The notes below the pieces were generated by a model that saw only the letters and a list, made by a program, of their open reading frames with translations, did not search any database and had not been told where the DNA came from. A DNA stretch of 13,939 bases from Mycobacterium sp. (lineage in GTDB: Bacteria; Actinomycetota; Actinomycetes; Mycobacteriales; Mycobacteriaceae). Shown piece by piece: positions 6,804-13,233 of the stretch. The translations under genes were made by a program, and so were the position numbers. The DNA is taken from the NCBI GenBank assembly GCA_020438915.1, contig JAGQTR010000275.1, forward strand, positions 1-13,939, given 5' to 3'. How positions within the stretch are numbered: position 1 is the stretch's first letter; each line of letters starts with the position of its first letter.

Positions 6804-7787
6804 ATGGGCCAGATGACCGCAGCGACACAACGCAGCTACGGCGACCCGAGCCGGTTGACGGTGACCAAGGTCGAGCGTCCCAAGCCGGGCCCGACCGACG
6901 TGCTTGTCGAGGTGAGAGCCGCAGGGATCTCACCGGGTGATCGAGCGATGGTCACCGGCATCCCATATGTGAACAGGCTCGCAGCTAGCGGACCGCTGCG
7001 TCCCAGACAGCCGATCCCGGGCTTCGACTGCGCCGGCATCGTGCATTCGACCGGTGAGGAGGTCACGGGGTTCGCAGCCGGTGATCGCGTGTTCGGCAAC
7101 GGCAACGGCACGCTCGCTGACTTCACCGTTGCACCGCAGGAACAGCTCGTTTCCATCCCCGCCGGATGGACGTTCGCGCAGGCAGCAGCAGTACCGGAAT
7201 CCGGCTGCGTCGCGCTCCAGGCAGTCCGCGACCGGGGCGAGATCAAACCGGATCACAACGTCGCGATCATCGGCGCCGGTGGTGGCGTCGGCTGCTTCGC
7301 ACTGCAGATCGCCAAGGCCGCCGGGGCACACGTCACCGGCGTGTGCGGCAAGCGGATGCTCGAGGAGGTACGGGAACTCGGTGCCGACGACGTCATCGAC
7401 TACCACGTCAGGAGCCTCGCCGACACCGGCCGCAGCTACGACGTGATCGTCGATACCGCCGGCGCGACACCCCTGCGTCACCTCCGCCGAGCCCTCACGA
7501 AGCACGGCGCACTGGTGATGGTTGGTACCGATCACCGCCACCGCGTGACCGGTGGTCTCGGCCGATGGCTCCGCGCCGTGCTCTGGTCACCGCTCGTCTC
7601 CCAGCGACTGCGGCCCTTCGTGGCACGCCCACTCACCGGCGAGGACCTCGAGCACCTCGTGCGCCTCATGGAAGCCGGCCAGCTCCGACCATGTGTCGAT
7701 CGGACCTTCCCACTCGCCGACGCGGCCGAAGCCATGCACTACCTCGACCACCGAGCCTCGCCAGGAAAGGTCGTGGTGATCCCGTGA
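6804..7787 (+). CDS. MDR-superfamily NAD(P)H quinone oxidoreductase / alcohol dehydrogenase (copy 1)
   Basis: A 327-residue medium-chain dehydrogenase/reductase. The N-terminal GroES-like domain contains 'DVLVEVRAAGISPGDRAM' (32-49) and 'IPGFDCAGIV' (71-80). The Rossmann domain has the nucleotide loop G-A-G-G-G-V-G (157-163) and 'ELGADDVIDY' (191-200). The C-terminus 'ASPGKVVVIP' is the usual MDR ending. The zinc-site cysteines are absent, which points to a zinc-independent quinone or enone reductase using NADPH. ATG at 6804 is preferred over 6798 because GGAG lies six bases before it and abuts 6798. It sits directly after the DLH stub and probably shares transcription with the upstream flavodoxin. 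Confidence 0.87.
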   Translation: MGQMTAATQRSYGDPSRLTVTKVERPKPGPTDVLVEVRAAGISPGDRAMVTGIPYVNRLAASGPLRPRQPIPGFDCAGIVHSTGEEVTGFAAGDRVFGNGNGTLADFTVAPQEQLVSIPAGWTFAQAAAVPESGCVALQAVRDRGEIKPDHNVAIIGAGGGVGCFALQIAKAAGAHVTGVCGKRMLEEVRELGADDVIDYHVRSLADTGRSYDVIVDTAGATPLRHLRRALTKHGALVMVGTDHRHRVTGGLGRWLRAVLWSPLVSQRLRPFVARPLTGEDLEHLVRLMEAGQLRPCVDRTFPLADAAEAMHYLDHRASPGKVVVIP

Positions 7788-7971
7788 GCGAGCGCCGGCG
7801 AACACAGACGCACACCAGGACCCGGCACGAAGCCGGCACACGGCGAGCCAAGGAACGGACTAACCAGAGCAGGTAGCCAGCGGGGTATGGGCGCCCGGCG
7901 CGAACCCAAAGCATGCCGCGACTGTTGGGCTGAGCCGATCCCGGTCATGGACCAGGGCGCCTCGTCCGGAG

Positions 7972-8259
7972 TCAATCCTGCTGGTCGCCGGATTCCTCCT
8001 GCTGCAGGTACTCAGCTGTCTTGCGTGCTTCCAACTGTCGTCCGTCGATGAGGTAGGCGAGGGCATGGAACGCCAGCGCGAACCCCCAGAAGAGGGTGAT
8101 CCAGAACGCCCAGGTGATCCCACCATCGGTCACTGCGTCGAGAACCCAGAAGAAGCCGTTGACGATCACGAACGCGCCTGTGTGCCACAGCAGACCGGTC
8201 AGGTACTTGGCCCGCTTCCGCGCTTCTACCTCGGTGAGCCCCTGTTCGGGTCCTGTCAT
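7972..8259 (-). CDS. 2TM-domain small membrane protein
   Basis: A 95-residue protein with two transmembrane helices (about 22-43 and 48-70) joined by a short loop, matching the 2TM domain: 'RAKYLTGLLWHTGAFVIVNG', then 'WAFWITLFWGFALAFHALAYL', then a charged coiled tail ending in QQEESGDQQD. Proteins of this type are usually free-standing or fused to regulators; function unknown. The start ATG (8259) overlaps the stop of the upstream MDR gene as ATGA, and a GAGGAGAGAGG binding site lies inside that gene's end, so the two are translated together. The 184-bp gap on its other side (7788-7971) shows no gene or recognisable remnant. Confidence 0.8.
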   Translation of the reverse strand: MTGPEQGLTEVEARKRAKYLTGLLWHTGAFVIVNGFFWVLDAVTDGGITWAFWITLFWGFALAFHALAYLIDGRQLEARKTAEYLQQEESGDQQD

Positions 8260-9278
8260 GAACCTCTCTCCTCCCTATCGCTGGCTTGTGGTCCGTGGTT
8301 CGTCGTTGCCGACTGGTCTTGGATGGTGATGACGACGTTGCCGATCTTCTGTCCGGTCTCGACGTACCGATAGGCGGCCACGATCTCCTCCAGTGGGTAC
8401 CGTCGGTCGATCACCGGGCTGAAATCCCCCGATTCGAGGAGTTCTCGGAGGTACTCCACCGTCGCCCGGTCGTGTTTGGGGATGGGGAACAGCACCCGCC
8501 GACGCCGGAACAACGGTGTCAGCAGCGCGAGGATCGGGTTCTGGCCGAACGGCCCCAGTTCGGATGACAGATAGACCCCGCGCGGTTCGAGCAGTCGGCG
8601 GCATCGACCGAAGCTGCTCTTGCCGACGGAATCGAGCACGACCGCATAGGTGTGGTCGTCGTCGGTGAAGTCCTGTGAGGTGTAGTCGATCACACGGTCA
8701 GCACCGAGTTGCCGGACCAGCTCCGCTTGAGGTGCGGCGCACACCGCTGTCACCTTCGCACCGAGGCTCCTTAGGATCTGCACCGCGGCGGATCCGATCG
8801 CTCCAGTGGCGCCGTTCACGAGCACGGACTGCCCCGCACGTACCTTGGCGGCCCGGATGAACGACAGTGCGTAGTGCGCTCCCTCGGTGCTCGCAGCAGC
8901 CTCGACGAAGGTCACACCGTCTGGGATCGTCGACAGCGAAGCGCCCTCGGAGATCGCCAGGTACTCGGCATGAGCACCAAAGGGGCCTTCGTTGTAGCCG
9001 AAAACCCGGTCACCGACCTCGAACGAGCGGACGGCACCACCACACGCGACCACCTCGCCGGCGAACTCGTTGCCCATGACCGTCACCCTCGGCCGCCATA
9101 GTCCCGTGAAGAACCTCGCCACGAACGGCTTGGCCGCCCGAAAGCCGCAGTCGGTGCGATTCACCGTCGTCACGTGGATCCTCACCAACACCTCATCGTC
9201 GCGAACGGCCGGCCGGGGAACCTTGGTGACCCGAACCACCTCCGGCGGCCCGTACCGGGTGTGCACTGCAGCCCTCAC
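8256..9278 (-). CDS. MDR-superfamily NAD(P)-dependent oxidoreductase (copy 2)
   Basis: A medium-chain reductase of 340 residues, with GroES-like start 'MRAAVHTRYGPPEVVRV', 'GNEFAGEVVACG' (69-80), the cofactor loop NGATGAIG (155-162), 'QLGADRVIDYTSQDF' and the terminal 'GQKIGNVVITI'. The short Q-S-A-T-T-N-H tail of about 20 residues after this is unusual. No zinc ligands are seen. This resembles 'NAD(P)-dependent alcohol dehydrogenase / quinone reductase' proteins that act on reactive carbonyls or quinones. It is clearly different from the copy at 6804. Start is GTG at 9278 with a weak upstream purine tract. Coupled by ATGA to the 2TM gene. The mini-MDR stub lies 46 bp upstream on the same strand. 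Confidence 0.87.
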   Translation of the reverse strand: MRAAVHTRYGPPEVVRVTKVPRPAVRDDEVLVRIHVTTVNRTDCGFRAAKPFVARFFTGLWRPRVTVMGNEFAGEVVACGGAVRSFEVGDRVFGYNEGPFGAHAEYLAISEGASLSTIPDGVTFVEAAASTEGAHYALSFIRAAKVRAGQSVLVNGATGAIGSAAVQILRSLGAKVTAVCAAPQAELVRQLGADRVIDYTSQDFTDDDHTYAVVLDSVGKSSFGRCRRLLEPRGVYLSSELGPFGQNPILALLTPLFRRRRVLFPIPKHDRATVEYLRELLESGDFSPVIDRRYPLEEIVAAYRYVETGQKIGNVVITIQDQSATTNHGPQASDREERGS

Positions 9279-9324
9279 CGCTCACAGCCCCCGCAGAGCG
9301 GCGATCTAGGCAAGTCCTCATGTG

Positions 9325-9432
9325 TCATACGGTGATGACAACCATTCCTCGTGCCTGACCTTCCTCGAGACGGAGCAGCACCTCGCGGAGCACATCGGCA
9401 GAGCCGAAGCCGTCGAAGACGATCGCCTTCAT
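9325..9432 (-). pseudogene. Internally deleted mini-MDR oxidoreductase remnant
   Basis: A 35-residue frame beginning MKAIVFDGFGSADVLRE, a typical MDR N-terminus, and ending LEEGQARGMVVITV before a stop, which is the typical MDR C-terminus (L-E-x-G-x-A-R-G-K-V-V-I-T-V). The roughly 300 residues between are missing, and the joint is in frame (or reset by chance). A strong ribosome binding site (GGGGAGG) stands at correct spacing before the ATG at 9432. The protein cannot bind cofactor or substrate. It is either a deletion relic or a translated micropeptide. The match of both ends to the family is what supports the call, rather than either one alone. Confidence 0.7.
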
Positions 9433-9601
9433 CGCGTCCTCCCCACTCGACGCTGACATCCATCGGTCCTTCTCCCCGAAACTACCCCCAATCGGTCACC
9501 GCCCCGCCTTTGACATGCACCAGGACCGAGCATCACCGCAGATCGTCACCGTCGCGTTCCCGGGTCGGGCAAGATGGTCGAACGACTTCGCGGAGGGCAC
9601 C

Positions 9602-10309
9602 ATGGCGGCCGCACGAGACCCGGAAATCGGACGACTTGGATACCGCAGCGCTCAGCCCCCCGGAGTCGGCGTTCTGGCCGCGCTGGAGGGCGCGGCCCTC
9701 ATCGTGTGGCACCTGATCGCCACTCCATTCATCGGATGGCGACGGCTGCGGTGGGGCACGGTGGGAACAGAGGCAACTGATCCGCTGCCCGGCGATGACT
9801 TGGTGCCCGAACCCAAGTGGTCCTACACACTCGGGATCCCTATCGAAGCGCCACCGGAGGCTGTATGGCCCTGGATAGCGCAGATCGGACAGCGTCGCGG
9901 CGGCTTCTACGCCTATCAGACGCTCGAGAACATCGCCGGGTGCAAGATCACCAACACCACCGAGATCCTCGCCGAGCACCAGAATCCGAAGGTTGGCGAC
10001 GACATCTACCTGCACCCGACCGCACCACCGATGCGGATCGAGATCGTGGATCCGCCGACAACGCTCGTTCTGCTCGGATCCCCCGCCGATATCGGTGCCG
10101 AAGGAAGCTGGGGGATGTCTACCTGGCAGTTCGCCGTCAACCCTCGCCCAGATGGCGGCAGCCGCTTCCTGACCAGGGGCCGGTCCGACTACACCGGGGA
10201 CTGGAGAAGCCGCCTCGCATTCGGACGCTTCCCCATCGAGGTGGTCACCTTTGTGATGAGTCGCAAGATGATGCGCGAGATCAAGCGGCTCGCCGAACAA
10301 GACACTTGA
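9602..10309 (+). CDS. SRPBCC-family (START/Bet v1-like) protein with N-terminal hydrophobic segment
   Basis: A 235-residue protein. After a hydrophobic stretch (about 22-45, possible membrane helix) comes a helix-grip ligand-binding domain: 'SYTLGIPIEAPPEAVWPWIAQIGQRRGGFYAY' is the classic SRPBCC strand-helix start (74-105), followed by alternating strands with 'TTLVLLGSP' and 'WQFAVNP', and a long C-terminal helix 'VMSRKMMREIKRLAEQ'. Such proteins bind hydrophobic ligands or act as polyketide-type cyclases; the ligand is unknown. ATG at 9602 is chosen for GGAGGG nine bases upstream. The 169-bp gap before it holds no gene. Downstream, 10310-10615 has no supportable gene, only a short GCCGATCGGC palindrome at 10312. 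Confidence 0.8.
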   Translation: MAAARDPEIGRLGYRSAQPPGVGVLAALEGAALIVWHLIATPFIGWRRLRWGTVGTEATDPLPGDDLVPEPKWSYTLGIPIEAPPEAVWPWIAQIGQRRGGFYAYQTLENIAGCKITNTTEILAEHQNPKVGDDIYLHPTAPPMRIEIVDPPTTLVLLGSPADIGAEGSWGMSTWQFAVNPRPDGGSRFLTRGRSDYTGDWRSRLAFGRFPIEVVTFVMSRKMMREIKRLAEQDT

Positions 10310-10615
10310 CGCCGATCGGCGAGTACCGACCATCGCAATCGGCAACATCGCGGCCCGTCTCGCGCCGTGGATCGGCACGGAATCTCGACCGGGCCACCTC
10401 CGGATCTCGTGTTGCCCAAGCCGCCGGGACCGGAGGACGGGAGGCCCCTGCTACGGACGAAGGCGGCACGCACGGCTATCTGGCGTTGGGACGATCGGCT
10501 GTTCGAAATCGCCGTCACCCAGTTGCCTGGAGACGATCGGGTCTGCTGTGGGTTTGGTTGGCCTCCGATGTGCGCGGTTCGCCCTGCTGGAAGGATGGAA
10601 GCCATCCCAAGGACT

Positions 10616-10740
10616 GTCGGTCAGGCGACCGCTCGGTCGAGCATTTGGCGGGTCTTGGCCACCGAGCTGAGGAGCTTCTGAGCCATCTCGTCGATCACGA
10701 CGTCTCCGACCGTGAATGCCGAGAGCTCGTGGTCGCTGAA
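10616..10740 (-). pseudogene. C-terminal gene remnant (repeat B), better preserved copy
   Basis: Homologue of 220-345. On the minus strand the last 39 codons are open and protein-like (FSDHELSAFTVGDVVIDEM, then AQKLLSSVAKTRQMLDRAVA, stop at 10621). The homology to repeat A ends at 10740, exactly where plus-strand similarity to the recombinase C-terminus begins, so a rearrangement joined the two. The minus frame happens to stay open further (an ATG at 10770 gives MGVAESFADD), so a 49-residue product is formally possible. The parent protein family is not recognised. Confidence 0.55.
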
Positions 10741-10835
10741 GTCGTCAGCGAACGACTCGGCCACGCCCATCGCCAACACGCTCGAGTCCTCCCAGCACGT
10801 CCTACCGGCATGCAGGCCGACGCGGCCCGCACGTC
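10738..10835 (+). pseudogene. Tyrosine recombinase C-terminal fragment
   Basis: The plus strand reads EVVSERLGHA and, after small indels, 'TGMQADAAR'. This parallels 'KVVAERLGHATASFTIETYQHVHPPMQAEAAQ' in the recombinase at 11205-12415. DNA similarity covers about 90 bases, including the block around the catalytic GH (CTCGGCCACGCC is shared) and CATGCAGGCCGA. The catalytic tyrosine block is disrupted. It represents an older, largely deleted recombinase gene in the same orientation, 1.5 kb upstream of the current one. Confidence 0.65.
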
Positions 10836-10904
10836 GCCCGGGAAGATGGTGGTCCCACGACCGACCCGGCGGTTAGGCAGAGGTGGATCGGACGCCGCAG
10901 CCGG

Positions 10905-11024
10905 ATGGTGAGCGCCGCTGGTTGGATCGTCGTGTTCAACCTGCTGGCCAACGGCTACCCCGTGATGCTTCAGCGATACAACCGCGCCCTGCTGCACCAG
11001 TGCTTCGAGATGGCGGACGGCTGA
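10905..11024 (+). pseudogene. C-terminal fragment resembling CrtO-type acyltransferase membrane protein
   Basis: A 39-residue frame from ATG 10905 contains a transmembrane helix followed by NLLANGYPVMLQRYNRA and a short tail to a stop at 11024. The Y-P-x-x-L-Q-R-Y-N-R-x-R/L ending is the hallmark of the glycosyl-4,4'-diaponeurosporenoate acyltransferase (CrtO) family and related small membrane proteins. The frame is open upstream to about 10860, but there it no longer looks like the family, so only the last helix is left. It has no ribosome binding site and is most likely debris. Confidence 0.45.
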
Positions 11025-11144
11025 CCGCATCCCCGGCTCCAGAACGGACGCCACACAAGTTGGCAACCAGCCGCTGCTCACCACCGCATGAGCCCACGAT
11101 CTGTTGGGCCTCCCGACTCGGTCGGATGTCAGCCGTGCAACCGC

Positions 11145-11162
11145 TTCTACCGATCTTTCTAC
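11145..11162. repeat. Tandem TTCTAC motifs, 12-bp period, upstream of recombinase
   Basis: TTCTAC-N6-TTCTAC, each followed by CG, lies 43 bp before the recombinase ATG. The same arrangement in reverse orientation is at 80-97. TTCTACCG also occurs at 12370 (end of the recombinase gene) and in the hairpin at 12418-12455. Candidate recombinase arm-type or accessory binding sites; not proven. Confidence 0.4.
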
Positions 11163-11204
11163 CGGGATCCGATCGTCGGGTCCGGAAGAAGAACGGAGCA
11201 CACC

Positions 11205-12415
11205 ATGAACGGATACGCAGCCCGCAAGGGCAACCGCTGGTACGCAGTCATCTACGAGGGCCTTGACCCGGTCACCGGCAAAGAGGTACGTCGTTGGCAC
11301 CCCGCCGGCACCACCAAAGCCGGAGCCGAGAAACTGGCCCGACGGCTTGCCAAGGACCTCGACGGACCGGCCGACGCGGCACGCTCGTTGAGCTTCGGCG
11401 CCTACCTCACGCACACCTGGCTGCCCGCCAAGCGCCTCGAGGTCAAGGCCAGCACCTGGGACGGCTACCGACGCAAGGTCCAACGCCACATCCTGCCCAC
11501 CCTCGCTGCCATCCCGATCAGGCGCCTTCGCGTGGCGCACCTCGAGCAGCTCTACGAAGCCAAGATGCGACCCACCGACGGCAGCCGGGCGCTCGCTCCC
11601 AAGTCGGTGTTGGAGATCCACCTCATCATCCGCGCCGCCCTCAACGACGCCGTCGTACGCGGCATGCTGTCTCGCAATGTCGCTCTGGTGGCGAAGGCAC
11701 CCAAGCTTCGTTCGATCGAGCAGATCGAACCGGTCGCCTGGACCGCCCAAGAACTTCGATCGTTTCTGCAGGCAACGGTTGGGCACCGGCTGTTTCCCGC
11801 TCTGTGGACCTCAGCACACACCGGGATGCGACGCAGCGAACTTTGCGGACTGCAATGGGGTGACTTCGATCCCGACGCGGCAACTCTGTCGGTCAACCGG
11901 GGGCGCATCGCCGTCGCCTACGAGGTCCACGAAGAGAATAACCTGTCCACCCGCTCCGGGTCAGCCGCGGCAAGACCCGCAACGCCCGACGCCGCATCGA
12001 CATCGACCCCACTACCGTCGCCCTCCTCCAAGCGTGGCGCACCTGGCAGCACAACGAACTGGCATCCGTCGGCGCAGAGAACCACGGCTGGATGTTCACC
12101 AACGGATCCGGCGAGCCACTCCACCCCCATACGGTTTCGCAGACCTTCGAACGGATCGTGCGGCGCACCGGTGTGCCACTCATCCGACTTCACGACCTGC
12201 GCCACACCCACGCCACCTTGCTCATCGACGCCGGGATACCCGCCAAGGTCGTCGCCGAACGCCTCGGCCACGCCACCGCCTCGTTCACAATCGAGACCTA
12301 CCAACACGTGCACCCACCCATGCAGGCCGAAGCCGCCCAAGTCTTCGAAGCCCTCGTCGCCGACCCGACTTCTACCGGAAACGCCCGGTGGAAGACCCGG
12401 AAGAAGTCAGCCTGA
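11205..12415 (+). pseudogene. Tyrosine recombinase/phage-type integrase, frameshifted
   Basis: From ATG 11205 (CGGAG eight bases upstream) the frame encodes an AP2-like N-terminal arm-binding domain (residues 1-55, 'RKGNRWYAVIYEGLDPVTGK'), a SAM-like core-binding domain (about 62-165) and the first catalytic block 'HTGMRRSELCGLQWGDFD' (Arg209). Near 11935-11950 the frame is lost. It resumes in the -1 frame as 'VSRGKTRNARRRIDIDPTTV' and continues through 'LHDLRHTHATLL' (His, Arg), 'ERLGHATASF' (His) and 'ETYQHVHPPMQ' (Tyr nucleophile) to the stop at 12415. The full R-H-R-H-Y set is present across two frames, equal to one deleted base. Site-specific integration/excision is the family role. The gene is inactive unless the frameshift is a sequencing error. 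Confidence 0.88.
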
Positions 12416-12417
12416 AC

Positions 12418-12455
12418 ACGGTAGAAGCCGGACCGAAGGGCCCGGCTTCTACCGT
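12418..12455 (+). terminator. Perfect 14-bp hairpin after the recombinase
   Basis: ACGGTAGAAGCCGG pairs perfectly with CCGGCTTCTACCGT around a 10-base loop, starting two bases after the recombinase stop. There is no T tract, as is common in high-GC bacteria. The arms carry GTAGAA/TTCTAC, the motif also present upstream of the recombinase, so it may have a second role as a recombination-linked site. Confidence 0.6.
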
Positions 12456-12457
12456 AA

Positions 12458-12480
12458 ATGGTGGGACATTCACGAAACCC
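12458..12480. repeat. Left direct repeat flanking the XRE/nucleotidyltransferase cassette
   Basis: The 23-bp stretch reads ATGGTGGG, two variable bases, then ATTCACGAAACCC. It matches 13917-13939 at 21 of 23 positions in the same orientation. The match may continue beyond the window's right end. It begins just after the recombinase hairpin. Confidence 0.6.
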
Positions 12481-12527
12481 CTCGACGCCTGCGGTGCCAA
12501 CGGTCTCAGGTGGGACGATTCTCGGTC

Positions 12528-12561
12528 TCCACACGGTTCAGCGGAATCTTCCACACGGTTC
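12528..12561. repeat. Two 12-bp direct repeats, 22-bp period
   Basis: TCCACACGGTTC occurs at 12528-12539 and 12550-12561, and GTCTCA-N5-TGAGAC (12564-12580) follows immediately. All of this is in the leader region between recombinase and XRE gene (12416-12627), which holds no gene. The 22-bp period is about two DNA turns, so same-face protein binding is possible. Confidence 0.35.
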
Positions 12562-12591
12562 GCGTCTCACATGCTGAGACACGGAGGTTGG

Positions 12592-12635
12592 TTGGCATCG
12601 CAGTAGACGCAGATACTGTTAGCATCTATGATAAC
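12592..12635 (+). promoter_or_regulatory. Promoter and operator-like palindrome of the XRE gene
   Basis: TTGGCA (12592-12597) and TACTGT (12614-12619, fitting T-A-N-N-N-T) are spaced by 16 bp and would start transcription at about 12626-12628, on the ATG itself. The imperfect palindrome GTTAGCATCTATGATAAC (12618-12635; 7-bp arms with one mismatch, 4-bp centre) overlaps the -10 and the start codon. This position fits autorepression by the XRE protein. The local A/T content is clearly higher than its surroundings. Confidence 0.5.
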
Positions 12636-13233
12636 AACTATGGTCAGGTCGTCGGTTGGGAAGTGGCTACGAGAAGCGCGCAGCGAGCTCGGCCTATCCA
12701 CACGCGATCTCGCAACGCTCGCTGGGGTTGCATATCCGACTGTCTCACGCATCGAACGTGGTCACACCACACCACGTTGGGACACCGTTACGAAGCTTGC
12801 AACAGCAGTCGGGTTCACCTTCGAAGGCGTCGACGCGCAGCCATATCCGATGCTGCGCCTCGGCGACATCGCCGAGGCAGTACGCCGCGACGACACAACA
12901 GCCGTGCTGTGGACACGGTTGCGGGGCTTCGCCGATCAGCTGCGCGCACATCCTGAACTCGTAGGTGCAGCTATTGGACAACGGCCTGCTCGGAGCGGCC
13001 GTGACTGGGTCGACAACGTGCTCGCCGGGATCGCTGAAGTGCTAGCGGATAACGCTGGGCTGTCGAGACCCCGTTGGACCCGCGATGTTGCGCCGCCCAC
13101 CGAACCGTGGGCCACGCCGGGAACACCACGCATGGTTGCCAAGGCCGCCGAAGAAACACCCGAACCGTTCACGGCCCGCAACCTCACTGTCGCCGCATCA
13201 GCAATCTGGCGTGAACCCGAAATGGTGCAGTGA
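12628..13233 (+). CDS. XRE-family HTH regulator, probable antitoxin-type partner
   Basis: A 201-residue protein with an N-terminal Cro/C1-type helix-turn-helix (about 10-66): 'GKWLREARSELGLSTRDLATLAGVAYPTVSRIERGHTTPRWDTV' carries the standard helices. A C-terminal region (about 75-200) contains 'DWVDNVLAGIAEVLAD', 'GLSRPRWTRDV' and 'TPEPFTARNLTVAASAIWR'. Similar C-terminal blocks occur in XRE proteins paired with DUF6036-type nucleotidyltransferases. ATG at 12628 lacks a ribosome binding site and coincides with the predicted transcription start, so translation may be leaderless; ATG 12640 is the alternative. The stop overlaps the next gene's GTG (GTGA), so the two proteins are translated together. 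Role as antitoxin/autorepressor is inferred. Confidence 0.85.
   Translation: MITTMVRSSVGKWLREARSELGLSTRDLATLAGVAYPTVSRIERGHTTPRWDTVTKLATAVGFTFEGVDAQPYPMLRLGDIAEAVRRDDTTAVLWTRLRGFADQLRAHPELVGAAIGQRPARSGRDWVDNVLAGIAEVLADNAGLSRPRWTRDVAPPTEPWATPGTPRMVAKAAEETPEPFTARNLTVAASAIWREPEMVQ

Noticed and set aside
10312..10321. GCCGATCGGC palindrome after the SRPBCC gene as terminator or operator
   Set aside because: Ten bases with no loop and no T tract; such palindromes are common by chance in GC-rich DNA.
9533..10378. Minus-strand frame of 281 codons opposite the SRPBCC gene
   Set aside because: Antisense shadow of a well-supported gene; no motif and no ribosome binding site.
10367..10681. Plus-strand frame of 104 codons between the SRPBCC gene and repeat B
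   Set aside because: No family resemblance or ribosome binding site, and its end overlaps the minus-strand remnant.
9817..10911. Plus-strand frame of 364 codons overlapping the SRPBCC gene
   Set aside because: Arginine-rich shadow frame of the SRPBCC gene; it only briefly picks up the recombinase fragment at its end.
10695..11786. Minus-strand frame of 363 codons across the recombinase start
   Set aside because: It crosses recombinase coding sequence and the debris region, and the peptide resembles no protein family.
11930..11965. Programmed -1 frameshift in the recombinase
   Set aside because: No X-XXY-YYZ slippery heptamer or following structured element is seen; a single-base deletion is simpler.
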